From the NCBI RefSeq assembly GCF_013377785.1, contig NZ_JABXWT010000005.1:1-64000 (forward strand): DNA of 64,000 bases, written 5' to 3'. This document shows, in pieces, positions 54,457 to 63,423 of this stretch (position 1 is its first letter; each line of letters begins with the position of its first letter). The DNA comes from Ruegeria haliotis. GTDB taxonomy: Bacteria; Pseudomonadota; Alphaproteobacteria; Rhodobacterales; Rhodobacteraceae. The notes below the pieces were generated by a model. It saw only the letters and a list, made by a program, of their open reading frames with translations. It was not told where the DNA came from and searched no databases. The translations under genes were made by a program, and so were the position numbers.

Positions 54457-55797
54457 ATGCGCCTGACCATCCCTGAACCTAAGATCGAACTCTACAAGGA
54501 CGGCTTTGCCGAACACGATAAACTCTCTCGCAAGCCCACTAGTGACAAACTGTCAGAATTAGTCGAACGCTTCGACGATCCACTTGTGATCGCACTGGAT
54601 GGAGCGTGGGGATCCGGCAAATCGTTTTTCCTGAAGTGCTGGGTTGGCGAGCATCTGAAGCGCGAAGGGAACAGCACTCAAACCGTCTATTTCGATGCAT
54701 TCAAGCATGATTATTTGGACGATCCTCTGATTGCTTTGACTGGTGCAATTTCTGAACGGTTCGAAGAGGCGGATGACAAGAAATCACAAGAGGCTTGGAA
54801 AAAAGCCAAACAAGTCGCCCCCGCGCTTGGCCGCGCGCTGCTACGAACCGGCGTTTCAGTTGCTACGGCGGGCCTCGTAACCAAAGCAGATGATTTGGCG
54901 GACGCCGCCATCAATACTGTTTCTGGCGAATTGGACGAAGCCGTAGCCGAATTTTGGAAAAGAGAGAACGGCAAACGCGCGGCTATGGATGGTTTCCGAC
55001 AAGCGTTGATCGATCTGACAGAGCCAGAACGAAGTGGCCTACCGCCGAGAAAACTTGTGATTGTTGTTGACGAGTTGGATCGTTGCCGTCCTGATTATGC
55101 CCTTTCGTTGCTCGAAATCGTTAAACACTTCTTCACCGTAAACTGCGTGCACTTTGTGCTGGGCGTGAATTTGACTGAACTGCAAAACAGTGTCCGCGCG
55201 CGGTATGGGACTGGGATAGATGCAGCCAAGTACCTACAGAAGTTCATATCCGCGTCAGTATCAGTGACGGGTACAAGATTCAGAAACGTAAACTCCGCCA
55301 GCTATATCAAACATTTCGCGAACATTTCGGTCGCAACAGGCTTTTCCAACAGTTGGAAATATGATTGGCTCGTCAATTACCTGAAACTAATAGATCACCA
55401 CGTGGGCTTCAGTCTACGCGATGCTGAGCGCCTAATCACACTCGCACAACTATCGCCAGATCCGCGTTCAACCGATCAAGGTGACTTCCAACTCTACATT
55501 GGATTACTGGTTCTCAAAGTGATTGCTCCAGACAAATTTCAGAAAGCAAGATTTGGAAACCTAACTTTTGAGGATATGAATAGCATCTTTCGGATTAAGG
55601 ACCGCCCCTCGGCACAGGACGACTCATATGACGCACATGTTGCTTGGGCACTCGCTACGACACAGCGGCCGACAACCTCACCGGCATACTTGGACGATGG
55701 TCTTGCAAGCCTGTTCCGGGATCGGCAACCCAAAGAGGTCCTTAGAAACATAATCGCCGACTCTTTAGACACCTTTATCCTCCCAAAGGGTTCATGA
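54457..55797 (+). CDS. KAP-family P-loop NTPase
   Basis: 446 residues from the ATG at 54457, with GGAG seven bases upstream. Walker A is GAWGSGKS (49-56), and Walker B with the KAP pattern is LVIVVDELDRC (200-210). FDAFKHDYLDDPLIAL follows the first beta-alpha unit. KAP NTPases often have a membrane insert here. Only a short semi-hydrophobic stretch (about 122-142) exists, so membrane attachment is doubtful. Some KAP proteins act in phage exclusion. Codon use and GC are lower than in ettA next door, suggesting transfer. Confidence 0.82.
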   Translation: MRLTIPEPKIELYKDGFAEHDKLSRKPTSDKLSELVERFDDPLVIALDGAWGSGKSFFLKCWVGEHLKREGNSTQTVYFDAFKHDYLDDPLIALTGAISERFEEADDKKSQEAWKKAKQVAPALGRALLRTGVSVATAGLVTKADDLADAAINTVSGELDEAVAEFWKRENGKRAAMDGFRQALIDLTEPERSGLPPRKLVIVVDELDRCRPDYALSLLEIVKHFFTVNCVHFVLGVNLTELQNSVRARYGTGIDAAKYLQKFISASVSVTGTRFRNVNSASYIKHFANISVATGFSNSWKYDWLVNYLKLIDHHVGFSLRDAERLITLAQLSPDPRSTDQGDFQLYIGLLVLKVIAPDKFQKARFGNLTFEDMNSIFRIKDRPSAQDDSYDAHVAWALATTQRPTTSPAYLDDGLASLFRDRQPKEVLRNIIADSLDTFILPKGS

Positions 55798-55864
55798 TTG
55801 CCCCCACCCAACGCATCCGCTATCACACCGCGCAACCCAATTTCCCCGACCCAGAGGACGCGAC

Positions 55865-57520
55865 ATGGCCGCCTATCAATATGTCTACCACATGCAGGGT
55901 GTCTCCAAGACCTATCCCGGTGGCAAGAAGTGCTTTGAAAACATCCACCTGAGCTTTCTGCCCGGCGTGAAAATCGGTGTCGTCGGCGTCAACGGTGCCG
56001 GTAAATCGACCCTGATGAAGATCATGGCCGGCCTCGACAAGGACTTCACGGGTGAGGCATGGGCGGCCGAAGGCGCCAAGGTCGGCTATCTGCCGCAGGA
56101 GCCGAAACTGGACGAAACCCTCAGCGTCCGCGAAAACGTCATGCTGGGCGTAGCCGGGAAAAAGGCGATCCTTGATCGCTATAACGAACTGGCGATGAAC
56201 TACAGCGACGAAACCGCCGATGAGATGGCCAAGCTGCAGGACGAGATCGACAGCCAGAACCTCTGGGACCTCGACAGCCAGATCGACGTCTCGATGGAGG
56301 CCCTGCGCTGCCCCGCCGACGACGCCAACATCGCCAACCTCTCGGGTGGTGAAAAACGCCGCGTCGCGCTGTGCAAACTGCTGCTCGAAGCCCCCGACAT
56401 GCTGCTGCTGGACGAACCGACCAACCACCTCGACGCCGAAACCATCGCCTGGCTGCAACAGCACCTGATCGATTACAAAGGCACCATCCTGATCGTCACC
56501 CACGACCGTTATTTTCTGGACAGCATCACCGGCTGGATTCTCGAACTCGACCGTGGTCGTGGCCTCCCCTACGAAGGCAACTATTCCGCCTGGCTGGAAC
56601 AAAAGGCCAAACGGCTGGAGCAGGAAGCCCGCGAGGACAAATCCAAGCAGAAAACCCTGCAGCGCGAACTGGACTGGATGCGTCAGGGGGCCAAGGCCCG
56701 TCAGGCCAAATCCAAAGCCCGGATCAACGCCTATAACGAGCTGGCGGATCAGTCCGAGCGCGAGAAACTCACCCGTGCCCAGATCGTCATCCCCAACGGC
56801 CAGCGCCTTGGCGGCAAAGTGATCGAAGTCGAAGGCCTGGCCAAACACATGGGCGACAAGCAGTTGATCGAAAGCCTCGATTTCACCCTGCCCCCCGGCG
56901 GCATCGTCGGTGTCATCGGCCCCAACGGCGCCGGTAAATCGACCCTGTTCAAAATGCTCACCGGTCAGGAACAGCCCGACGCAGGCACCATCTCGCTGGG
57001 CGACACCGTGGAACTGTCCTATGTCGACCAGTCCCGCGACGACCTCAAGGACAACGACACCGTGTGGGAGGCGATCACCGGCGGTGCCGAGATCATCCAG
57101 CTGGGCGACGCACAGGTCAATTCCCGCGCCTATTGCTCGTCCTTCAACTTCAAGGGCGGTGACCAGCAGAAAAAGGTCTCGCTGCTGTCGGGGGGTGAGC
57201 GCAACCGCGTCCACATGGCCCGCCTGCTGAAAGAGGGCGGCAACGTCCTGCTGCTGGATGAACCCACCAACGACCTCGACGTCGAAACCCTGCGCGCGCT
57301 GGAAGACGCCCTGGTCGATTTCGCCGGCTGCGCCGTCGTCATCTCACACGACCGCTTCTTCCTCGACCGGATTTGCACGCATATTCTGGCCTTTGAGGGC
57401 GATGCTCATGTGGAGTGGTTCGAGGGCAACTTCGAGGACTACGAAGAGGACAAAAAACGCCGTCTGGGACCGGACGCGCTCGAGCCCAAGCGATTGAAGC
57501 ATAAGAAATTTGCGCGGTAG
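55865..57520 (+). CDS. ettA: ABC-F translational throttle protein EttA
   Basis: 551 residues with two ABC ATPase domains. Walker A motifs are GVNGAGKST and GPNGAGKST, signatures LSGGEKRR and LSGGERNR, and Walker B motifs LLLDEPTNHLD and LLLDEPTNDLD. The EttA-type arm lies in domain 1 (around 100-140), and the interdomain linker is charged and helical (KSKQKTLQRELDWMRQGAKA). EttA binds the ribosomal E site and gates the first peptide bond according to ATP/ADP. There are no transmembrane segments. Confidence 0.95.
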   Translation: MAAYQYVYHMQGVSKTYPGGKKCFENIHLSFLPGVKIGVVGVNGAGKSTLMKIMAGLDKDFTGEAWAAEGAKVGYLPQEPKLDETLSVRENVMLGVAGKKAILDRYNELAMNYSDETADEMAKLQDEIDSQNLWDLDSQIDVSMEALRCPADDANIANLSGGEKRRVALCKLLLEAPDMLLLDEPTNHLDAETIAWLQQHLIDYKGTILIVTHDRYFLDSITGWILELDRGRGLPYEGNYSAWLEQKAKRLEQEAREDKSKQKTLQRELDWMRQGAKARQAKSKARINAYNELADQSEREKLTRAQIVIPNGQRLGGKVIEVEGLAKHMGDKQLIESLDFTLPPGGIVGVIGPNGAGKSTLFKMLTGQEQPDAGTISLGDTVELSYVDQSRDDLKDNDTVWEAITGGAEIIQLGDAQVNSRAYCSSFNFKGGDQQKKVSLLSGGERNRVHMARLLKEGGNVLLLDEPTNDLDVETLRALEDALVDFAGCAVVISHDRFFLDRICTHILAFEGDAHVEWFEGNFEDYEEDKKRRLGPDALEPKRLKHKKFAR

Positions 57521-57598
57521 GTTTGACTTTAGAAACTGGAACCTGTTGCTGTAACCTCCTGACAACCCTAGATTGTTAGGTAAAAGGGCAGTGACAGG

Positions 57599-58891
57599 TT
57601 GAAGTTCAAGAATATTCAAATCAATCAGTTAATCGTTAATCCAAATAACGACAGGCATGGACCTCAAGGCGACGAACAAGCAGCCATCGATTGGCTGTTT
57701 GAAACCCTTGGTCCCAAAATGATCCGCCTCGCGGAAGACATTGCGTTCCAGGGGGAGGTCTTCGATCCGCCTTTGGTCAAGGAAATCGATGGTAGTTTTG
57801 TTGTTTTTGACGGCAATCGCCGAGTAGCTTGCGTCAAGGCGCTCTCGGGCATCTGTTCTGTACCTTCATCTTATGCCAGCAAGATCTCAAGCATCGCGGC
57901 CAGCAATGCTTGGCCCAAACCAGAGCGTCTTCCCTGTCAAATTGAAACCGATCAACGCGTAATTGAAGACATAGTTAGCCGCAGACACAATGGGACTGAC
58001 GGTGGGCGAGGACAGCTCAGGTGGGACACACGTGCAAAAGCACATCACGCAAATCGCATTGGTGCTACCAACCAATATCCAATTGCTGAAGCCGTGGAGG
58101 ATTTTCTTCACGCTAGTGGATTCCCGAGAGCGCGGCAAATAGGTCGATCAACACTTTTTAGGCTAGTAAACGCGAAGAAGAGACAGGAGCGTTTGGGGAT
58201 ATACCTAAACGAAAACGGTGTTCTTGGACTCACGAGGCCTAAGCAAGATGTCTTGGAGGCCTTATCCAGAATAGCTGATGACATTGTCGAAAAGAGACTG
58301 ACCCTAAAGAACGTTCTCAACTCCGAAGGCGTCAACCAATATATGAGCTCACTTGGCGAAGATGGGCTCTTGAAGGGTGAAAATGAGCCTAAAAAAGACA
58401 ATGGAACAACTAGCCCGAAGACCAATGGAACCCAAGGAAAAACGGCTACAAAACCCCGAAAACGCGATTTTTTAATCCCAAAAGCTGAATTCGAAATTCT
58501 TTGGCAACCGGGTCAACACAAAATTGAGTTGGTCTGGCAAGAATTGCAATTCAATTTAAGGTTCTCAAGGAATCCAATCGCGATAGCGATTGTTTTTCGA
58601 TCATTGATCGAACTTGCTACCGACTGGGCCATCTCCAAAGCCAAAGTAAATACGAATAACAAACTGGCAGCCAGAGTTAGGAGTGTTGCGCAACACCTCG
58701 TAGATGCTGGTGAGATGGAAGCAAAGGCTTTTCGCGACCTAGAGAGACACCTCGGTGACTCGAAGTCACCAAGAGAGCTTGAAGCGTTGAACCGTGCCAT
58801 TCACAGTAAAACCTTCATGCCGTCCAACGAAGACCTGATGGCACTTTGGGCCGCGTTTGAAGACTACATTGTAAAAGCGCTCAAGATATAG
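57599..58891 (+). CDS. ParB/Srx-like N-terminal domain protein with unassigned C-terminal domain
   Basis: 430 residues from a TTG at 57599. The first ATG comes 40 codons later, too late for the domain. The N terminus has the ParB-like pattern INQLIVNPNNDRHG and VVFDGNRRVACVKAL (about 68-82), with the GNRR box of ParB/Srx-fold enzymes. A basic linker (about 255-295) leads to a helical C-terminal domain. That domain ends LNRAIHSKTFMPSNEDLMAL, similar to segments in some HEPN-like or abortive-infection proteins (weak memory). The gene is AT-richer than its surroundings. It is not a chromosome-partition ParB; there is no ParA and no typical HTH. Confidence 0.65.
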   Translation: MKFKNIQINQLIVNPNNDRHGPQGDEQAAIDWLFETLGPKMIRLAEDIAFQGEVFDPPLVKEIDGSFVVFDGNRRVACVKALSGICSVPSSYASKISSIAASNAWPKPERLPCQIETDQRVIEDIVSRRHNGTDGGRGQLRWDTRAKAHHANRIGATNQYPIAEAVEDFLHASGFPRARQIGRSTLFRLVNAKKRQERLGIYLNENGVLGLTRPKQDVLEALSRIADDIVEKRLTLKNVLNSEGVNQYMSSLGEDGLLKGENEPKKDNGTTSPKTNGTQGKTATKPRKRDFLIPKAEFEILWQPGQHKIELVWQELQFNLRFSRNPIAIAIVFRSLIELATDWAISKAKVNTNNKLAARVRSVAQHLVDAGEMEAKAFRDLERHLGDSKSPRELEALNRAIHSKTFMPSNEDLMALWAAFEDYIVKALKI

Positions 58892-58895
58892 CAAG

Positions 58896-58983
58896 CGTAG
58901 GATGGGTGCTTGCACCCACCACCCGCCCGCCCGCATTCATCAACACCACCGTCCCAAATGATGGGGTAAAACCCCATCCTACG
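58896..58983. repeat. REP-like nested palindromes
   Basis: CGTAGGATGGG (58896-58906) and CCCATCCTACG (58973-58983) form an 11-bp outer inverted repeat. Each half also contains its own hairpin: TGGGTGC-TT-GCACCCA (58903-58918) and GATGGGG-loop-CCCCATC (58960-58978). This is the layout of REP doublets found in many GC-rich genomes. The remainder up to 59212 shows no gene. Confidence 0.65.
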
Positions 58984-59212
58984 GCTCAACTCGGTCCGCA
59001 CGAATATCGCGATGGATCGACGAATACGGCCAGTCGGTCGGGTGCCCCATCAACTCGAACCTAACCGGAATGCTCGCAAGCAAGCTCGGCGCGGGCTTTA
59101 CAAGCGATTCAGCTTTTGGTTGATGGTCCCTCAATGGCGACTTATACCGCCATGGCTAGGCGTGTTGAAGAACGTCCTAACATCCGTCACCAGTTGGTTA
59201 GGAACGCGTAAG

Positions 59213-60046
59213 ATGGCAGGAAGCAGAAAAGACATGTCCAGACTCAAAAAGTGGTCAAAAATGCTGTCACGCTTACGGCCCTTCAAACGGCTTCAGCATG
59301 TCGAAGACCTCATTCTGAGCACACAGGCCGAACTTGAACGTGCCGGGCACATGAATGCAGAGATCCTGGATGTGGTGCGGCACGTGAACGGCAAGACACT
59401 CAACGTTCACATGGACAGTCTGGATCTGAGAGAGGTTTCGAGACTAAGGGCTGGCCTTTCGTCGTCGCGGTTCTTTGATCGCCACATGCAAGACGCCAAG
59501 CAGTTTTTCGTGCTTGAGGATTTTCTGAAATATTGCGTCGATCAGACAACCCACAGAGATGCCTTTCTTGAGTTTGGCGTATTTTCAGGACGGTCTGTCA
59601 ACATCATTGCAGACCGAGCAAAGGACGCGAAAGTTGCGGGCTTTGACAGTTTTGAGGGCCTCCCGGAAACTTGGAGAAGCGGATTTGAACAAGGCGTGTT
59701 CGCGGTTGCCGAGCTGCCAGAGGTACGCTCAAACGTGACCCTTGTGAAAGGTTGGTTTGACGAAACGCTGCCATCCTTTGTCAAAACACTGACAGCGCCG
59801 GTTGGTTTCGTTCATGTGGACTGTGATCTCTACAGTTCGACAAAGACAATCTTCGACATCTTGGGTCCGTATTTTGCCGACGAAGTCATTGTCGTGTTCG
59901 ATGAGTATTTCAACTATCCAGGCTGGGAAGACCACGAACACAAGGCGTTCAAAGAGTTCTTGTCCCAATCCGACTTTGAGCACGAATTCATTGCCTGCAT
60001 CCCGGTCCATCAACAAGCGGCGGCACGACTTCGCAGAAGACAATAG
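59213..60046 (+). CDS. TylF-like class I SAM-dependent methyltransferase
   Basis: 277 residues from the ATG at 59213, with AGGA nine bases upstream. Longer frames to 59012 lack a binding site. The SAM motif is FLEFGVFSGRSVNIIAD (about 118-134). FDSFEGLPETW (144-154) is diagnostic of the TylF/MycF group, and the metal-binding acidic motif is FVHVDCDLYSSTKTIFD, followed by VVFDEYFNYPGWEDHE. The N-terminal 100 residues are helical, perhaps for dimerisation. Members O-methylate sugars in natural products and surface polysaccharides. Target unknown. Confidence 0.82.
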   Translation: MAGSRKDMSRLKKWSKMLSRLRPFKRLQHVEDLILSTQAELERAGHMNAEILDVVRHVNGKTLNVHMDSLDLREVSRLRAGLSSSRFFDRHMQDAKQFFVLEDFLKYCVDQTTHRDAFLEFGVFSGRSVNIIADRAKDAKVAGFDSFEGLPETWRSGFEQGVFAVAELPEVRSNVTLVKGWFDETLPSFVKTLTAPVGFVHVDCDLYSSTKTIFDILGPYFADEVIVVFDEYFNYPGWEDHEHKAFKEFLSQSDFEHEFIACIPVHQQAAARLRRRQ

Positions 60047-60267
60047 TGCAACGGAAAGCGGGCGCAGAATCACTCATTTTGTTCAAAGCTTCTTATTTTA
60101 GGACCCGTTCACCGGCGCTGCTCGCGCAGGGCCCACCACCTCGACCCTGCTTCTGCCTGCAATGCCTTCCGACGCACAATCTGACCTCTATCTTTTTGAA
60201 CTAGCGCAGGAGGGGTGTTTACATCCATCCTCGCCACCCGGACCTACCCGCAGCAGTAGCGCAATTC

Positions 60268-61458
60268 TTGGCCGACAGTGTGCCATGCGTCTATGCTGGT
60301 AGACAGAACGGTGACGCTAAGATAATAATTCAATGTTTTTTTGAATGGTATAGGTGGATTTATCAGCAAGGTGTGAATTTGATTAGGTTAGTAGTTTGGA
60401 ACTTGTTTCTTTCAATTACGCTGTTCTTTCTTGCGGACCTTGCTTACACAAAAAAATTTTCGACGTCTGATCCCGCACTTGCCGAGAAAAAGTATAGAAT
60501 TCAACATGACTATTTTGACCACTCTCTCCTGAGTGGGTTTTCTGGCTACGGCCATTGGGGAGATGAGGTTTATAAGGTCTGCACAAACGATCTCGGCTTC
60601 AAAGATGACTGCGCGTCCCCGCAGAATAATATGCAACACTTTGACCTTGCCTTCATCGGCGACAGCTTCACTGAGGGGATTGGCATGCCGTATGAAGATT
60701 CCTTTGTTGGCATGTTCGCAAAAGAGCACCCAAACCTAACCGTTGCAAATTTGGGGGTGGCCTCATATTCGCCCAGCGTATAACTGAAGAAGATCGAATG
60801 GCATTTGAATCAAGGTATCACGTTCGATCATTTAATTGTTTTTGTGGATATTTCGGACATCCAGGATGAGGCCATCCATTACAGCGAAAGAGATGACGGA
60901 TCCCTTGCATTTAGTTCGGTCACTCCGGAAAATCAGTCCCCATCTCACTTGTTGAAGCAGTTTCTCAAAACAAATCTGGCATTATCCTACAGTGGCTATT
61001 CTTCCCTGAGAACATTCATTCGCGGGGGAAGTGTTCAAAAAGATGTATACAATATTCACCGCTTAGAATGGACATACAATGACCAAAGCTCTCATTTCGG
61101 CGAGATGGGTGTTGATGGTGGCATTCTAAAATCCTTGCAGTATATGACCGATTTATATGAGCTGCTCAAAGAACGAGGAATTAAACTAAGCGTTGGTGTG
61201 TATCCCTGGCCCGCACAATTGAAAGAAATGGAAAGTAACTCAGCCAATAACAGGCAAAGCAATATCTGGCAGGAGTTTTGCACCGGCAAGTGTGAAATGT
61301 TCATAGACTTATTTCCGGATTTCTCCAGCATGATCACAACTGCAAGTACCGAGGATGTGTATCGCGACTACTATCTCCAAGGAGATGTACACTTCAATGC
61401 CAGCGGTAACGCCATTATGTTTACCAGTTTGAATAGCCACTACAATTCAATGGACTGA
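60268..61458 (+). pseudogene. SGNH-hydrolase-like gene interrupted by an in-frame stop
   Basis: Two frames, 60268-60783 and 60784-61458, are in the same phase and separated by a single TAA at 60781-60783. Joined they give one SGNH-fold protein. It has an N-terminal hydrophobic anchor (VVWNLFLSITLFFLADLAY), the nucleophile block FIGDSFTEGIGMPYEDSF and, beyond the stop, the Asp-x-His block QGDVHFNASGNAIM. The TAA replaces what looks like a Tyr codon (SPSV-stop-LKK). The start is unclear: TTG 60268 or GTG 60373. The region is AT-rich, unlike its neighbours. Related proteins modify surface polysaccharides by acyl transfer or hydrolysis. A sequencing error is possible. Confidence 0.7.
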
Positions 61459-61655
61459 GCATCAGAAAATTCGACGTTTTCCATCTCTCTTCCCTTGAGG
61501 GGGGTGACTCAGGCGATTGTTCCTTCAGTCTCTTTGCCACAGGGTGGGTCAACAGATCCTGCAACCTGGTCAACGGCGCTGAATTCAATAATTTCACCCT
61601 ATCATAAAATGCCCAAATGATAGTAAAAACCGCATCAAAACCATCGGCGGAAAAC

Positions 61656-61704
61656 CGTACAAAACGTACAAATGGCCCTCAAACCCTTGTACGAAACGTA
61701 CAAA
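61656..61704 (+). promoter_or_regulatory. Cluster of CGTACAAA boxes upstream of the cold-shock gene
   Basis: CGTACAAA occurs at 61656, 61665 and 61697, and inverted as TTGTACG at 61687. The last pair forms the perfect palindrome TTGTACG-AAA-CGTACAA (61687-61703). In the otherwise gene-free stretch 61459-61862, this looks like an array of transcription-factor sites 160-200 bases before the csp start. I do not recognise the regulator. Confidence 0.55.
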
Positions 61705-61862
61705 ATATCTTGTCACACGCATTTCCGGGTGCCATATCCAAAGGGCTTACGTTTTTCTATTCGACCTACTGTCTCCGGATTTCGGCGTTCAGTCTATCGA
61801 TACAGACAACGACGCCAGGCTGCCGCAACCCCGTGGGCAGCACAAATCAGGAGATATCGGAT

Positions 61863-62069
61863 ATGCCTGCAGGCACCGTAAAATGGTTTAACACCACCAA
61901 AGGCTTCGGCTTTATCGCACCAGAAGATGGCGGCAAAGACGTGTTCGTACACATCTCGGCTGTCGAGCGTTCGGGCCTGACCGGTCTGGCCGACAACCAG
62001 AAAGTCACGTACGAGCTGCGCGCTGGTCGTGACGGCCGCGAAAGCGCCGACGACATTCAGCTGGCCTAA
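61863..62069 (+). CDS. Cold-shock protein (CspA family)
   Basis: 68 residues forming one CSD barrel: [21 protein letters not shown] with RNP1 (KGFGFI) and [14 protein letters not shown] with RNP2 (VFVHIS). It is an RNA chaperone for single-stranded nucleic acid. AGGAG lies nine bases before the ATG at 61863. Longer in-frame extensions upstream are not coding. A long leader, a cluster of CGTACAAA boxes upstream and a strong terminator make this a self-contained unit. Confidence 0.95.
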   Translation: MPAGTVKWFNTTKGFGFIAPEDGGKDVFVHISAVERSGLTGLADNQKVTYELRAGRDGRESADDIQLA

Positions 62070-62077
62070 CCGATTGA

Positions 62078-62105
62078 AAGGGTGGGGAAAATCCCCGCCC
62101 TTTTT
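62078..62105 (+). terminator. Intrinsic terminator of the cold-shock gene
   Basis: AAGGGTGGGG and CCCCGCCCTT pair over ten bases (one T-G pair) with loop AAAAT, and TTTTT ends the structure. It begins eight bases after the csp stop. Confidence 0.9.
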
Positions 62106-62236
62106 GTATCTTGCGAACATCAGGTGTGGCGCTCCAATACATCACATTCCCTTTACTTCACCGCACCGATTGACCAGATCGGCTAACCTTTCGAAACTAT
62201 ATGAATGTTTTCATTGAAAGATAGCTGAGCCCCACC

Positions 62237-62797
62237 ATGTTCACACGCCGCACATTTCTCTCTGCAACTGCCGCCGCAAGCCTCGTTCCAAGCACAGGAT
62301 TTGCCAAGAAAAAGCCAATTGAATATGATCCGACCCCACAGTTTGTTCGGATCAAAAAACAATTCATGCCCGGTCAACTGCTGGTCGTTCCCCGTTCATT
62401 CTACCTCTATTATGTGACCGAGCCGCGCAAAGCGATCCGCTATGGCTGCGGTGTTGGTAAAGCCGGGTTGGAGTTCACTGGCACCGCCACAATTGACGTG
62501 AAAAAGGAATGGCCCACTTGGCGTCCAACCGAAGAGATGATCCAACGCGACCCGGTTGCCTATGGCAAGTTCAAGGACAACGACTATGTCCAGCCCGGTG
62601 GCAACGACAATCCTCTTGGCGCACGAGCGTTGTATTTGTTCCAGAATGGGGTTGATACCTATTTCCGCATTCATGGCACCACGCAACCACAGACCATCGG
62701 CCGCGCGGCGTCAAACGGATGTATACGAATGCTGAACGAACACGTGGTCGACCTGTATAACAGAGTGCCAATCGGCACCGTCGTCACGGTTGTTTGA
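62237..62797 (+). CDS. L,D-transpeptidase (YkuD family)
   Basis: 186 residues. The N terminus FTRRTFLSATAAASL resembles a twin-arginine export signal. The YkuD domain ends with the active-site motif RIHGTTQPQTIGRAASNGCIRM, with His146 and nucleophile Cys162. It forms 3-3 peptidoglycan cross-links or attaches proteins to the wall in the periplasm. It is convergent with the SRAP gene, and a small GCGCC/GGCGC hairpin lies between the stops near 62800-62814. Confidence 0.93.
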   Translation: MFTRRTFLSATAAASLVPSTGFAKKKPIEYDPTPQFVRIKKQFMPGQLLVVPRSFYLYYVTEPRKAIRYGCGVGKAGLEFTGTATIDVKKEWPTWRPTEEMIQRDPVAYGKFKDNDYVQPGGNDNPLGARALYLFQNGVDTYFRIHGTTQPQTIGRAASNGCIRMLNEHVVDLYNRVPIGTVVTVV

Positions 62798-62805
62798 CCG
62801 CGCCT

Positions 62806-63420
62806 TCAGGGCGCTGACCAATCCACATCTGTCGCCTCTTCGATGTGCAACAGCCCAGTCGGCCAAGGTTGCGCCAGAGCTTTAGCCTGCGCTTCGGACC
62901 CGGTGAGCCATGTCTCTACCCCGGCATGATCCAGCAACACCCCCATTCGATGATGGATCGGCCTGAGGTCGGCATTCGGCTCGCATGTCACGACCGCGAA
63001 CTGATCGACGCGCAATCCCCCCGGTGCTTGCCAGCTGTCCGTAATCGCAGCAAAGAACAAGGGCGCTCGGTCGGCCGCCGCAATGCGCCACGCAGTTTTT
63101 CGGCGCTTCTCCCCTGTCCACTCATACCATCCGTCCACCGGAACGACTGCCCGCCTCACACCCTCAAATGCCGTTTTGTCAAAGACGGTCTCGGACCGGG
63201 CGTTGATGATGGTTTCCATCACGGGGCGTCCACGCGCATTGACCCGCCCCACCGGGATCATACCCCAGCGCATTGGGATCAGGTCATTCCCGCTCAGAAC
63301 AATCATTTCCTGACCTGGCTGTATGTTGTTGCGCGGAGACTGCACGGCAACGTCGCCCGACACGCCCAGAGTTTTAGCTACCTCGGCTATTGGTCGTGTC
63401 AGAAAAAACCGCCCCGGCAT
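62806..63420 (-). CDS. SRAP (YedK/HMCES)-family protein lacking the catalytic cysteine
   Basis: 204 residues of the SOS-response-associated peptidase family. In active members Met1 is removed and Cys2 of MCGRF forms a cross-link with abasic sites in single-stranded DNA. Here the protein begins MPGRFFLT: the second codon is CCG (Pro). AGGAG lies six bases before this ATG, so the start is firm. Other family blocks remain: MRWGMIPV, NARSET, GWYEWTG and HHRMGV. Abasic-site cross-linking should be lost, so a non-covalent role is likely. It follows the esterase gene by three bases. Confidence 0.85.
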   Translation of the reverse strand: MPGRFFLTRPIAEVAKTLGVSGDVAVQSPRNNIQPGQEMIVLSGNDLIPMRWGMIPVGRVNARGRPVMETIINARSETVFDKTAFEGVRRAVVPVDGWYEWTGEKRRKTAWRIAAADRAPLFFAAITDSWQAPGGLRVDQFAVVTCEPNADLRPIHHRMGVLLDHAGVETWLTGSEAQAKALAQPWPTGLLHIEEATDVDWSAP

Positions 63421-63423
63421 AGC

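Noticed and set aside
55823..57214. Long minus-strand open frame opposite ettA
   Set aside because: Both ABC domains are clear on the plus strand. The antisense product is a repetitive shadow.
57599..58891. Chromosome or plasmid partition ParB and a nearby replication origin
   Set aside because: No ParA, no parS-like sites and no replication gene occur here. Only the N-terminal fold is ParB-like.
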